This document shows, one piece after another, positions 49,751 to 59,487 of a stretch of 64,000 nucleotides of DNA. Source of the stretch: an uncultured Bacteroidales bacterium (GTDB lineage Bacteria; Bacteroidota; Bacteroidia; Bacteroidales; UBA932); the NCBI GenBank assembly GCA_946403855.1, contig CAMJBH010000006.1:1-64000 (forward strand). Reading direction: 5' to 3'. The position numbers and the translations under genes are program-made. Under the pieces are notes generated by a model, which was not told the DNA's origin, did not search any database, and was given only the letters and a program-made list of their open reading frames with translations. Position 1 is the stretch's first letter. Every line of letters starts with the position of its first letter.

Positions 49751-52006
49751 CTACCGTACGGTGAAATATACGCTTCTTGACGCTCCGGCGGAATCCATCG
49801 CCGTGAGCAGGTGACGCCCGGGCTCAGGTCTCAGCATGAGGTCGTGTTCGCCGACCGTGCGTCCTATGTACTTGTCGTCCAGGTGCCAGAATATCACGGC
49901 CCCCGGGTCGGTGTGCGCGGCCCTTACCACCACTCCCTGCTCTTTCCCGTCCAGACCTCTGGTGGTCACAACCGTGATACCTTGCTGGGGATAAATGATT
50001 TCTATGGGGTTGCCTTGCTCGGAACCGGCGTCGAAGTCGGGGTGTTTTGGCGGCAGCGGCCTGTAATCCAGATGGTTCTTGATATAGTACCATTCCATGG
50101 CGGGAGGCAGGACAAAGCGCACTTCTTCCACCATCTTTTCCACAGGGTAGCAGCTGCTGTTCACCTGCCACTGGCGGTCTGCGTCAAGGTGTACGATGCG
50201 GTGATATTTACACTCGTCGGGCCGCACTTTTATGTCCGGCACCCACACCGTGTCGCGGTCTGGGCATATCCGGGAGGTCGGCAGTCCGCTCTGGTGGCAG
50301 ACTTCCAGAGGCACCATGTCGTCCAGCGGCATGCTGAACCAGCGGCTGGCGGGGAGCGCGGTGAAAACATCGAACATCACCGGAGATGCATAACCCACTC
50401 CGGTCATCTGGGAGCGGCCTTCGCCGTCGCTGTTGCCTACCCATACTCCCACCACGTAATCCGGGTTCACTCCCACGCTCCAGGCGTCGCGGTTGCCCCA
50501 GCTGGTGCCTGTCTTCCAGGCAATCTTGCGTCCGGAGCTGAATTCCATCCAGGATGATTCTTCTTCAGGTCGTCCGGCGCGCGAAAGTGCGTCGAAAGTC
50601 AGCCAAATCGAGGCCCTGCTGAGGGGAATCTGCGGCCCCGGTTCGTCGAGGAGCTTGGCCGCCATGGCCCTGTAGGCTCCCACCAGCGTCTCCAGCGTGA
50701 TCTCGGCGCCGCCGAGGATGAGGGAAAGGCCGTAGTGGTCGGCATCCTTGTCTATGGTGCTGAACCCCATTTCCTGCAGGAGCTCCAGGAACCTCGGAGC
50801 TCCGTATTGTTCCAGCATGCGCACCGACGGCACGTTAAGCGACCTTTCAATGACCTCGTTGGCCGGAACGGCTCCGTCGAAGCTGCGGGAATAATTGTGC
50901 GGAGAGAAGTTGTTGTAGTTGTAGGGAGTGTCTTTTATGAGGGACCCCGGGAGTATCTGCCCGCTCTGGAGCATTGCCGCGTAGAGCAGGGGCTTGAGGG
51001 TGCTGCCGCTCGAGCGCGCAGCCGGGACCATGTCCACCTCGGCGCCCCGCAGGCCCTTGGCAAGTCCATGAGTATTACCGTAGTAGGCCAGAATGTCGCC
51101 GGAGTGTACGTCCATCACCAGCACTCCCATGTTGTCCACCAGGTTGCTGTGGTAGATTTCGAAGTGGTTGCGGGCTATCGCGTTGACCCTCTCCTGCAGA
51201 GACGGGTCCAGGGTGCAGAAGTAGGCCTTGTCGCCACCTTCGGCACGCATTCTTTCCAGCAGGTGGTAGGCCTTGTCCGGCATGGGCAGAGGCTTTTCGG
51301 GCAGAGGTTCATCTTTGGCCAGTTCGCACTCGAGCTCGTCAATCACTCCTTGGGCGTACAGCTTGTCCAGCAGGAAGTTACGCTTCTCCAGAAGACGTTC
51401 CCGGTTGCGTCCGGGGTGTATCAGCGCCGGGGAGTTGGGCAGTACTGCCAACATGGCACTTTCTGCCCATGACAGCTGGTCGGCCGGCCTTCCGAAATAG
51501 CGCCACGCGGCCGCCTCGATGCCTACCACGTTGCCTCCGAAAGGGGCGTTTGAAGCATAGAGCAGCAGTATTTTCTTTTTCGAATGCCGCAGTTCGAGAC
51601 GTGTTGCCATCACCGCTTCGAGCAGTTTCTCCGGTATGTTCCTGGGAGCTTGCGGCCGGCTAAGTCTTATGACTTGCATGGTGAGGGTGCTCGCTCCGCT
51701 CACCACTTCGCCCCGGCTGAAGTTCTGCCGTATGGCTCTGCCGACGGAGAGAAAATCTATGCCCGGATGCCACCAGAAACGTTTGTCTTCGTAGCACACG
51801 ATGCATTTGGCGAACTTGTCGGGAACGGATTCTGCCGGAGGGAAGTACCACTGCCCTTCGTCCGAGATCCTGGCGCCTAGCAATGTCCCGTCGGCGCTCT
51901 GCAGGGTTGCGCTGAGCGGTGCCTTGAATAGTTTTGCGGGCAAGCAGAACAGATATAGCAGCGCAAAAGGGCAGAGAATCAAAATTATTTTCTTAAATTT
52001 GGACAT
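49751..52006 (-). CDS. pbpC: penicillin-binding protein 1C
   Basis: 751 residues; the ATG at 52006 is preferred to an in-frame TTG at 52015. One N-terminal membrane helix (KIILILCPFALLYLFCLPA). The glycosyltransferase domain has catalytic E73 (EDKRFWWHPGID) and GASTLTMQVIRLSR. The transpeptidase domain has S335-T-L-K338 (SSGSTLKP) and KTGTSWGNRDAW. The C-terminal BiPBP_C-type domain covers the last 90 or so residues. It polymerises and cross-links peptidoglycan. Divergent from the alpha-2-macroglobulin gene; in proteobacteria these two families are typically neighbours. Confidence 0.95.
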   Translation of the reverse strand: MSKFKKIILILCPFALLYLFCLPAKLFKAPLSATLQSADGTLLGARISDEGQWYFPPAESVPDKFAKCIVCYEDKRFWWHPGIDFLSVGRAIRQNFSRGEVVSGASTLTMQVIRLSRPQAPRNIPEKLLEAVMATRLELRHSKKKILLLYASNAPFGGNVVGIEAAAWRYFGRPADQLSWAESAMLAVLPNSPALIHPGRNRERLLEKRNFLLDKLYAQGVIDELECELAKDEPLPEKPLPMPDKAYHLLERMRAEGGDKAYFCTLDPSLQERVNAIARNHFEIYHSNLVDNMGVLVMDVHSGDILAYYGNTHGLAKGLRGAEVDMVPAARSSGSTLKPLLYAAMLQSGQILPGSLIKDTPYNYNNFSPHNYSRSFDGAVPANEVIERSLNVPSVRMLEQYGAPRFLELLQEMGFSTIDKDADHYGLSLILGGAEITLETLVGAYRAMAAKLLDEPGPQIPLSRASIWLTFDALSRAGRPEEESSWMEFSSGRKIAWKTGTSWGNRDAWSVGVNPDYVVGVWVGNSDGEGRSQMTGVGYASPVMFDVFTALPASRWFSMPLDDMVPLEVCHQSGLPTSRICPDRDTVWVPDIKVRPDECKYHRIVHLDADRQWQVNSSCYPVEKMVEEVRFVLPPAMEWYYIKNHLDYRPLPPKHPDFDAGSEQGNPIEIIYPQQGITVVTTRGLDGKEQGVVVRAAHTDPGAVIFWHLDDKYIGRTVGEHDLMLRPEPGRHLLTAMDSAGASRSVYFTVR

Positions 52007-52012
52007 TGCAAA

Positions 52013-52044
52013 CAAATATAACCATTTTATATGAAACTATCCAA
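52013..52044 (-). promoter_or_regulatory. pbpC promoter overlapping the divergent macroglobulin gene start
   Basis: On the minus strand TTG (52044-52042), 21 bases, TATATTTG (52020-52013), then six bases to the pbpC ATG. The -33 box lies inside the first codons of the divergent gene. Confidence 0.6.
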
Positions 52045-55000
52045 ACTATTCGCAGGTGCACTGATGGCCGCTATGGTCTGTGTCAGTTGTAATAACGAAG
52101 GGTCCGGCGATGCCTCCAAAAAGTCTTCAGGCAGTCCCAAGACCCCTGCCCCAACGGTTCAGGAAGCCGGTTATGAGACCTACGGCGAAGGCGAGACTTC
52201 GTCGGTTGCCACTCCGGACGCTCCGGAGATTAAACTGATCAGCAAGGGTTCCGTGCTTCCGTCCACCGGGCGTATGGATCTGCTTTTCAGTTCCTACGGT
52301 TACGCACAGGCCCGCTTCCGCGTGCGCAAAGTGTTCACCAGCAATATTCTGCAGTTCCTTCAGTTCGACAGCTACGAGGCCCGCTACAATCTCTCCAGAG
52401 TGGCGCGCGTGGTGGCTGATACTACCGTCATCCTCGGTGGCACCGACGCTCCCCACATCAGGGAAGTGCGCAACTATGCCCTGAGCCTGGACGAGCTCAT
52501 CAAACCTGAGCCCGGCGCCATCTATCATGTCGAGATACGCGGGCTGGAGCCTCTGGAGGAAGAAGACTTCTGGGACAGCGACAGCTATTTCGGAGACTAC
52601 GAGACCTACGACAGCCGCAACACCTTCCTGCTCGCCACCGACGTGGCTCTTATTGCCAAGGGCGGCGACAATAAATGGGAGATCTTTGCCTGCGACATTA
52701 TCAGCGGAGCGCCTCTCAAGGGCGTGAAAGTCAAGCTCTATGACGACGTGCTGCAGGAACTCGGAAAGGGCGTCACCGACAAGGACGGACGCATCACTTT
52801 CCCGTCCGACGGCACCGGCCGCTACGTGATGGCATCTTCCGACAAGGGCTCCGCCTACCTTGCGCTCAAGTATGAAAAGTCGCTTTCTACCAGCGATTTC
52901 GACGTAAGCGGAACCACTGCTTCCGGCGGCCAGAAAGCCTTCATCTTCGGTGAGAGGGGAGTCTGGCGTCCCGGTGACACTCTGCACATCAGCACCATCA
53001 CCATGTCCGAAGACGGCGAACTGCCCATAGGACATCCCGTTGTGGCTGAGCTGCTTAACCCGGACGGTCAGGTGACGCGCACCATCACTGTCAAGAACGA
53101 CGGAAGCCACATCTACCACTTCCCGTTCGCCACTGATGCCGATGCTCCCACCGGCAACTGGAGGGTAAAGGTTAAGCTCGGCTCCCAGACTTTCTCCAAG
53201 AGTGTCAAGATAGAAACGGTCAAGCCCAACAAACTGGACATAGACCTGCGCTTCGACAACGAATGGCTGGTTCCCAAGAGCAGCTGCGTGGGTACCGTCA
53301 CCGTGAAGTGGCTCTACGGAGCTCCCGGTGCCGGGCTGAAAGTAAACGGCGATGTGCAGCTTCGCAACGCCCGCACAGCATTCAAAGGCTATGAAGCCTA
53401 CGACTTTAAAGATGACAGCCGTTCGTTCTCTTCCCAGGACCGCTATTTCAGCGACATGCGCACCGACGAGAACGGACAGGTGACCGTGTCCACCAACATG
53501 GACCTTCGCGGAGAGGGTGTACCCGGCATGCTGAACGTCGATTTCACCATGCGCGCCTTTGAACCGTCAGGTGAATTCAGCACCGGCGTCTCCACATTCA
53601 AAATGTCTCCTTTCGACACCTATGTGGGCGTGAAGGTGGAGCAGGACCGCTCCGAGTGGGGAGAAGAATACCTCAAGTCCGGCGTGTCGCATAAGTTCGA
53701 CGTTGCCACCGTGGGCCCCGACGGCAAGCCCGTTTCGGCCTCCGACCTGCATGTGGAGATATTCCATGTGGATTGGAGCTGGTGGTGGAACTCATCTTCC
53801 CAGATTGCCAGTTACATGTCCGGCAAGAGCAAGGAAGTGTTCCTGGACAAGCATATATCGACCCAAAGCGGCAGCGGCAGCTTCAGCTATGACTGGAAGA
53901 ACGCCCCCGACGGACTGTACTTCGTGCGCGTGAGCGACGAACAGGGCGGCCATGCCACATCCATGCTCTGCGAAGTGTACGAGAACTACGGCGGCAAGTC
54001 CGGCAATTCCGAGGCTGCGGCCCGCCTGAGCATTTCTTCCAATAAAGACAAGTACTCGGTGGGCGAGACTGCCAGGCTGGTCATTCCTTCTTCTGAAGGC
54101 AGCCGTGCCCTGGTGTCGCTCGAAAAGGGAGGACGCATCTTAAGCACCGAATGGGTTGACTGCAAGGCCGGTTCTACCGAAATCAAAGTGAATGTCACTC
54201 CAGAGATGCTTCCCAATGTGTATGCATTCGTCACATTGGTGCAGCCTCATCAGAACAGTCTCAACGACGCTCCCGTGCGTATGTACGGCGTGCAGAACCT
54301 CAATGTGGAAGATGCTGCCTCGCACCTGGAGCCTGTGCTTGACATTCCTGCGGACGTGAAGCCCGAAACGACTCTCAAGTTCAAGGTCAAGGAGAAGAAC
54401 GGCAAGGCCATGAGCTACATTGTGGCCCTCGTCGATGAAGGTCTGCTGGGCCTGACTGCTTACAAAACCCCTGACGCCTGGGGCGCTTTCTATTCCAAAG
54501 AAGCCCTGCGTGTGCGTACCTGGGATATGTACGACGATGTGATCGGTGCCTACGGCGGCAAGATCGAGCAGCTCTTTGCAATCGGTGGTGACGACGAGGC
54601 CGCGGCTGTGGCCCTCAGGCCTCAGAGCGCCCAGCGTTTCAAACCCGTTGTGGCCTATCTCGGACCCTTCACCCTCAAGGGCGGCAAGTCGGGTTCCCAC
54701 ACCGTCGAGGTGCCTCAGTACATTGGTTCACTGCGCGCCATGGTCATAGCCACCGACGGCAGGGCACAGGGAAGCAGCAGCACCAACGTCACGGTCACCA
54801 AGCCCGTGATGGTGCAGACCACTCTCCCCAGGACCATGAACCTGGGCGAGACCATCAAAGTGCCTGTCACCCTCATGACGCTTAAAGACGGCGTTGGCGA
54901 CGTGAAACTGTCCATCAAGACCGACGCTCTGGCCGAGGTCGTGGGTCCTGCTACCCAGACTGTACGCAGCTCCAAGGCCGGTCAGGAACTCAGCTACTTC

Positions 55001-56593
55001 GAAATCAAAGTCGGCGACCGTACCGGTATCGCCCATGTCACCACTACGGCAGAATCTGCTGGTGACAAATCGACGAGCACCATAGAGATCGACGTCCTGA
55101 ATCCCAACCCCGAGGTCACCCGCGGCCAGACAGTGCTGCTCTCCGGCGGCACTTCCAAGGAGCTGAAGGCCGACCTGTTCGGCACTCCGGGCACCAATTC
55201 TGTGGAACTGGAACTCTCTACCATTCCTGCAATAGACCTGAATTCCCGTCTGCGCTATCTTATCAATTATCCTTACGGATGTGTAGAGCAGACTCTGTCC
55301 GCTGCCTTCCCGCAGCTGTATCTGGATAAGATCATGACATGCGACGAAAGCGTACGCGAGCGCAGCCGTTTCAATGTTGAGGCTGCAATCCGCAGGCTCC
55401 AGATCTACCGCAGGCCCGACGGCTCGCTCAGTTACTGGCCGGGCGGCAGCAATTCTTCACTCTTCGGCAGCGCCTATGCCGTTCACTTCCTCAAGGAAGC
55501 CGAAGATGCCGGTTACGCTGTGCCTGTGGATCTGAAGAAAGAGCTTATAGCATGGCTGGGACGCAATGTCTCCGACTCCAAGGAGGACTTCACGTCCCGC
55601 GCCTATGGCGTCTATGCACTTGCAACTGCCGGCAAACCCGCGCGCAGCGCCATGAACCTCCTGCGCGAGAACATCAAGAAGATGCCTAACGGAGCCAAGT
55701 GGCTGCTCGCAGCGGCCTACGCTGCCGACGGCAAGAAGAATGTGGCGAAGGAACTTGCAGCTCCGCTCAAGTACGAGGATACTTCATACGAAGCCTATGG
55801 CAGCACCGACCGTAACCAGGCCGTGGCCCTTAAGACCATGCTTGCCGTCGACCGCAAGGAAGATGCTTTCAAGCTTGCCGAGGCCATCGCTGCAAGGTTG
55901 AATGACAAATCGGTTTACATGAGCACCCAATCTACTGCATGGTGCCTCTATGCCATTGCCGATTACGCCCGCGAGAATGCCGGAGGTATCCAGGCTTCTT
56001 ACACCGCCCTCGGCAAGACCGTCAAGATAAGCGGCGACAAGTGCATCGAGACTCGTTCCGTGTCTGTTTCCGACGGCGACAAGAGCCTGAACATCAAGAT
56101 CGACAACGCAGGCAGCGGCAACCTCTACGCAGTGGCTTCCGTGACCGGAATTCCGCCGGCATCTACCGAGAAGGCCATCAGCAACAAGCTCAAGATGACA
56201 GTGAGCTATGTGGACGAGCAGCACAATCCTGTGAAGGTTGACACGCTCTCCCGCGGCCGTATGATATTCGCCGTGGTGACCGTCACCAACACCGGCTCCA
56301 CCAGGGCCAGCGATCTTGCCCTCAGCCACAAGTTCCCTTCGGGCTGGGAGATCCAGAACGACCGTCTGTACTCCGAGGCAGCGTCTTATCCTTCCGGAGT
56401 TACCTATCAGGATATCCGCGACGACAGGGTGTACAGCTTCTTCGATCTGTCTGCCGGCAAGAGCGTGACCATTGAGACCAAGCTCGTGGCAACTTATCCC
56501 GGCCGCTTCTATTTGCCTGCCGTGAGTTGCTCGGCAATGTACGATGCCTCAGTGTCGGCACTTGTGCCCGGCCGCTGGGTGGAAGTAAAGTAA
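52031..56593 (+). CDS. bacterial alpha-2-macroglobulin lipoprotein
   Basis: 1520 residues with lipobox VCVSC (Cys20). Repeated MG-type beta domains (for example GERGVWRPGDTLHISTI near 310 and the A2M family block GLLGLTAYKTPDAW near 810) are followed by the thioester motif C1084-V-E-Q1087 in YPYGCVEQTLS and a thioester-domain helical toroid (VEAAIRRLQIYRRPDGSLSYWPGG). It ends in a C-terminal receptor-binding-like beta domain. These proteins trap attacking proteases through the thioester. Pairing with pbpC supports the view of a periplasmic defence and wall-repair team. It is divergent from pbpC, and an EamA gene follows three bases later. Confidence 0.94.
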   Translation: MKLSKLFAGALMAAMVCVSCNNEGSGDASKKSSGSPKTPAPTVQEAGYETYGEGETSSVATPDAPEIKLISKGSVLPSTGRMDLLFSSYGYAQARFRVRKVFTSNILQFLQFDSYEARYNLSRVARVVADTTVILGGTDAPHIREVRNYALSLDELIKPEPGAIYHVEIRGLEPLEEEDFWDSDSYFGDYETYDSRNTFLLATDVALIAKGGDNKWEIFACDIISGAPLKGVKVKLYDDVLQELGKGVTDKDGRITFPSDGTGRYVMASSDKGSAYLALKYEKSLSTSDFDVSGTTASGGQKAFIFGERGVWRPGDTLHISTITMSEDGELPIGHPVVAELLNPDGQVTRTITVKNDGSHIYHFPFATDADAPTGNWRVKVKLGSQTFSKSVKIETVKPNKLDIDLRFDNEWLVPKSSCVGTVTVKWLYGAPGAGLKVNGDVQLRNARTAFKGYEAYDFKDDSRSFSSQDRYFSDMRTDENGQVTVSTNMDLRGEGVPGMLNVDFTMRAFEPSGEFSTGVSTFKMSPFDTYVGVKVEQDRSEWGEEYLKSGVSHKFDVATVGPDGKPVSASDLHVEIFHVDWSWWWNSSSQIASYMSGKSKEVFLDKHISTQSGSGSFSYDWKNAPDGLYFVRVSDEQGGHATSMLCEVYENYGGKSGNSEAAARLSISSNKDKYSVGETARLVIPSSEGSRALVSLEKGGRILSTEWVDCKAGSTEIKVNVTPEMLPNVYAFVTLVQPHQNSLNDAPVRMYGVQNLNVEDAASHLEPVLDIPADVKPETTLKFKVKEKNGKAMSYIVALVDEGLLGLTAYKTPDAWGAFYSKEALRVRTWDMYDDVIGAYGGKIEQLFAIGGDDEAAAVALRPQSAQRFKPVVAYLGPFTLKGGKSGSHTVEVPQYIGSLRAMVIATDGRAQGSSSTNVTVTKPVMVQTTLPRTMNLGETIKVPVTLMTLKDGVGDVKLSIKTDALAEVVGPATQTVRSSKAGQELSYFEIKVGDRTGIAHVTTTAESAGDKSTSTIEIDVLNPNPEVTRGQTVLLSGGTSKELKADLFGTPGTNSVELELSTIPAIDLNSRLRYLINYPYGCVEQTLSAAFPQLYLDKIMTCDESVRERSRFNVEAAIRRLQIYRRPDGSLSYWPGGSNSSLFGSAYAVHFLKEAEDAGYAVPVDLKKELIAWLGRNVSDSKEDFTSRAYGVYALATAGKPARSAMNLLRENIKKMPNGAKWLLAAAYAADGKKNVAKELAAPLKYEDTSYEAYGSTDRNQAVALKTMLAVDRKEDAFKLAEAIAARLNDKSVYMSTQSTAWCLYAIADYARENAGGIQASYTALGKTVKISGDKCIETRSVSVSDGDKSLNIKIDNAGSGNLYAVASVTGIPPASTEKAISNKLKMTVSYVDEQHNPVKVDTLSRGRMIFAVVTVTNTGSTRASDLALSHKFPSGWEIQNDRLYSEAASYPSGVTYQDIRDDRVYSFFDLSAGKSVTIETKLVATYPGRFYLPAVSCSAMYDASVSALVPGRWVEVK

Positions 56594-56596
56594 AAG

Positions 56597-57448
56597 ATGT
56601 GGCTTTTTCTGGCGGTTTGTTCCGCCTTTCTGCTTGGCCTTTATGATGTAGCCAAGAAGTATGCGCTCCGGAAGAACGGCACTTTTGCCGTTCTTCTGGT
56701 CGCTACTGCTTTATCGACCATCTTTGTCTCGCCTTTTTTGCGCCTCGGGCCCGTCCAGGATCACCTCAAACTCTGTCTTAAAGCAGTGCTGGTGACTTCT
56801 TCCTGGGTGTCTGGCATGGAAGGCCTTAAGCGGCTGCCTCTCACTACGGTAAGCACCATCAAGGGCTCCCGCCCGGTGCTCGTGGTGCTGTTCTGTGTGC
56901 TGCTTTTCGGAGAACAGCTCAATCTGTGGCAGTGGCTCGGGGTCGCCGTCGTCATCGGGGCTTTGTTCCTGCTGGGGCGGACAAGCCGCGGAGACGGTAC
57001 CGTGGAGGTGCGTAAGGCGGGCTTCCTGTGGATGGGGGTGTCAGTTGTGACGGGCGTTTTGAGCGCCTTGTACGACAAGCATATCATGCAGGGTCTGGAG
57101 CCTCTTTTCGTGCAGAGCTGGACTAACCTTTATATCACCATTTTGCTGGGCATCTGTGTCCTTGTCCGTTACTTAGCCCGGCAGGAACGGACGGCCGGAC
57201 AAAAGTTTACCTGGGACTGGACGCTGCTCATTGTGGCCGTGCTGATTACGGCTGCAGATGCCTGCTACTTTTTCGCCCTCAAGCAGCCCGACGCTCTGTT
57301 GAGCATCATTTCGGTCATCCGGAGGGCTTCGGTGCTGGTCACCTTCCTGTGCGGAGCCCTCCTGTTCCGCGAGAAGAACCTCCGCGCCAAGGCCTTCAAC
57401 ATGCTCCTTCTGGCCGCCGGCGTCGTCCTTCTGCTCCTCGGCTCTTAG
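56597..57448 (+). CDS. EamA-family (DMT) transporter 2
   Basis: 283-residue membrane protein with two EamA repeats (about 3-125 and 142-282, each with five hydrophobic helices; GSRPVLVVLFCVLLFGEQL and RRASVLVTFLCGALLFREK are the typical helix 4-5 passages). Substrate unknown. It starts three bases after the macroglobulin gene and should share its mRNA. Confidence 0.88.
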   Translation: MWLFLAVCSAFLLGLYDVAKKYALRKNGTFAVLLVATALSTIFVSPFLRLGPVQDHLKLCLKAVLVTSSWVSGMEGLKRLPLTTVSTIKGSRPVLVVLFCVLLFGEQLNLWQWLGVAVVIGALFLLGRTSRGDGTVEVRKAGFLWMGVSVVTGVLSALYDKHIMQGLEPLFVQSWTNLYITILLGICVLVRYLARQERTAGQKFTWDWTLLIVAVLITAADACYFFALKQPDALLSIISVIRRASVLVTFLCGALLFREKNLRAKAFNMLLLAAGVVLLLLGS

Positions 57449-57530
57449 CACCTTCCCCCGTTTCGTCATTCATCGGTGATGTCAAGAGAGAAATGGGCTG
57501 TGGGGTATTCGGATTTACCGAGGGTTTTAT

Positions 57531-57538
57531 TATCTTTG
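57531..57538 (+). promoter_or_regulatory. -7 element TATCTTTG for the SGNH hydrolase gene
   Basis: Exact TAnnTTTG match, 34 bases before the ATG at 57573, in the 124-bp gap after the EamA gene. No TTG at the expected -33 position. Confidence 0.6.
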
Positions 57539-57572
57539 TAAGACATGCAGATAACCAACAAATCATAACACA

Positions 57573-58748
57573 ATGAAACGTTTTATTATTGCAGCGACAG
57601 TAATTCTGATGGCCTGCTCATGCAGCCAGAAACTGTACAATGTCACTAAGTCCTACGACGACAAGCATTTTGCAAAACTTCAGCAGGTGATCGACAATCC
57701 TACAACCCCCAAGGGCACCAGCTACAGCTTCACAGAGGCCTCCGACATCGGCCTTGTGGGCAAAATGTTCTACGATACTCCCAACCCTTATCACCGTATA
57801 GATACGGTCAAATACAAAGGCATGACCAAGGGAGAGAACCAGCAGGCTCGCTGCTCCGCCGGACTTGCCGTCATCTTCAAGACCAACTCCAGCTCCATCA
57901 GCGTAAAGACCGAATGGGGACAGCTGTACACCACCGTGGCCACCATGCCCATAGCTTACCGCGGTTACGACCTCTACATCAAGAACAAGAAGGGTGAGTG
58001 GCAGTGGGCCGCTTCCGGCGCCACCAAACCCGAGAGGGGCGGCGACAACCTTGTGCTTATCAAAGACATGGCTCCGGGCGAGAAAGAGTGCATCCTGTAC
58101 CTTCCAAACTATTGCGAAATACGTTCCTGCAAGATAGGCACCACCGTCGGCTCCTATATCCAGAGGCTTGACGGACAGTTCCGTAACAAGATTGTCTTCC
58201 ACGGATCTTCCTATACCCACGGCGTAAGCACAAGCCGTCCCGGCATGAGTTATCCTATGCAGTTCATGCGCCACACCGGAATGCAGGTCCTTGGATTCGG
58301 CATGAGCGGAAACTGCAAGATGCAGCCTTATTTTGCTGCTGTCCTTGAGGATGTCGAGGCCGATGCCTATGTGTTCGACTCCTTCTCCAATCCCGATTAC
58401 AAGATGATCAAGGAGCGTCTGCAGCCGTTTATCGACCGCCTCATCGCAGCCCATCCCGGCAAACCTCTCATTTTCCAGCAGACTATCTACCGCGAGGCCC
58501 GCAATTTCTCTCTGACATACAATGCCAAGGAGCAGGCAAAGCAGGACATGGCTTCGACTCTGTTCGATGAGCTGCTTAAGGATCCTAAATACAAGGATGT
58601 TTACTTCATCCAGACCAACGCCTGCGAGAAGAACAGCCACGAATACTCGGTTGATGGTGTGCATCCCGACGACCATGGCTACTATCTCTGGAGCAAGTCC
58701 ATCGAGAAGCCTATCCTTACCATTCTTGCCAAGTACGGTATAAAGTAG
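57573..58748 (+). CDS. SGNH/GDSL hydrolase lipoprotein with GxDLY N-terminal domain
   Basis: 391 residues with a lipoprotein signal (MACSC, Cys17). An N-terminal beta domain carries the GxDLY-type motif (RGYDLYIKNKKGEWQWA, about 130-146). The SGNH domain shows the nucleophile in FHGSSYTHG (S213 by comparison with GDSL), the Gly/Asn blocks FGMSGNCKM, and the Asp-His pair in VDGVHPDDHGY near the C-terminus. Likely an exported carbohydrate or lipid esterase. Co-transcribed with the C26 gene two bases downstream. Confidence 0.88.
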   Translation: MKRFIIAATVILMACSCSQKLYNVTKSYDDKHFAKLQQVIDNPTTPKGTSYSFTEASDIGLVGKMFYDTPNPYHRIDTVKYKGMTKGENQQARCSAGLAVIFKTNSSSISVKTEWGQLYTTVATMPIAYRGYDLYIKNKKGEWQWAASGATKPERGGDNLVLIKDMAPGEKECILYLPNYCEIRSCKIGTTVGSYIQRLDGQFRNKIVFHGSSYTHGVSTSRPGMSYPMQFMRHTGMQVLGFGMSGNCKMQPYFAAVLEDVEADAYVFDSFSNPDYKMIKERLQPFIDRLIAAHPGKPLIFQQTIYREARNFSLTYNAKEQAKQDMASTLFDELLKDPKYKDVYFIQTNACEKNSHEYSVDGVHPDDHGYYLWSKSIEKPILTILAKYGIK

Positions 58749-58750
58749 AT

Positions 58751-59479
58751 ATGAGACGCATCCTCGCTGCCCTGTTTACGCTGACGCTGCTGGGCGCTTG
58801 TGGCGGGCAGCATACGCCTGTCGTGGGCATCTCATGTTCACGCAGCAGTTCGGGGAACACTCTTCTTCCGACCACGTATTCCAATGCCGTTAAGAGCGGC
58901 GGAGGTGTGCCTTTGGTCATCCCCACCGTGACGACCATGGCGGAAGCTGAGTCTGTTCTTGCCGCGCTGGACGGAATTGTATTCTCCGGCGGCGAGGATG
59001 TGAATCCAGCCTGGTACGGCGAAGAGGTGCTCAATGAAACCGTGGAAATCGACGCAGTGCGTGACCGTTCAGACAGCCTTCTGGCGAGAGCTGCGCTTGC
59101 TTCCGGCAAGCCTGTTCTGGCTATATGCAGGGGATCCCAGTTGCTGAATGTCGTTCTGGGCGGTTCGCTGTATCAGGATCTTCCTTCGCAGCGGGGAGTC
59201 TCGCACAGCAAGGTTGAGCATCGCATAGTTCCTGCCGACGGCAGTTTCCTTTTCCGTATCTATGGTGGTGATACTCTGACGGTCAACTCGTTGCACCATC
59301 AAGCCGTGAAGGATGAGGCGCCCGGTATTTCCGTGGTTGCGCGTTCTGCCGACGGCATTATTGAGGCTTGGGAGACTCCTCAGATATGGGCTGTGCAGTT
59401 CCATCCCGAGAAGATGCTTGCAGCAGGGGACGAGAGCTGGGTGCCGCTATTTGAATCTTTCGTAAACAGACTCCGTTAG
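58751..59479 (+). CDS. C26-family gamma-glutamyl hydrolase-like lipoprotein (class I glutamine amidotransferase fold)
   Basis: 242 residues with lipobox LLGAC (Cys17). The class I amidotransferase triad is visible: C126 in ICRGSQLLNV, H218 and E220 in VQFHPEK. The sequence is close to PuuD-type gamma-glutamyl-GABA hydrolases (FSGGEDVNPAWYGEE, LHHQAVK). Those are normally cytosolic, whereas this one is predicted to be lipid-anchored outside. Possible targets are gamma-glutamyl compounds or wall peptides. Paired with the SGNH hydrolase. Confidence 0.88.
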   Translation: MRRILAALFTLTLLGACGGQHTPVVGISCSRSSSGNTLLPTTYSNAVKSGGGVPLVIPTVTTMAEAESVLAALDGIVFSGGEDVNPAWYGEEVLNETVEIDAVRDRSDSLLARAALASGKPVLAICRGSQLLNVVLGGSLYQDLPSQRGVSHSKVEHRIVPADGSFLFRIYGGDTLTVNSLHHQAVKDEAPGISVVARSADGIIEAWETPQIWAVQFHPEKMLAAGDESWVPLFESFVNRLR

Positions 59480-59487
59480 CTCGGCTA

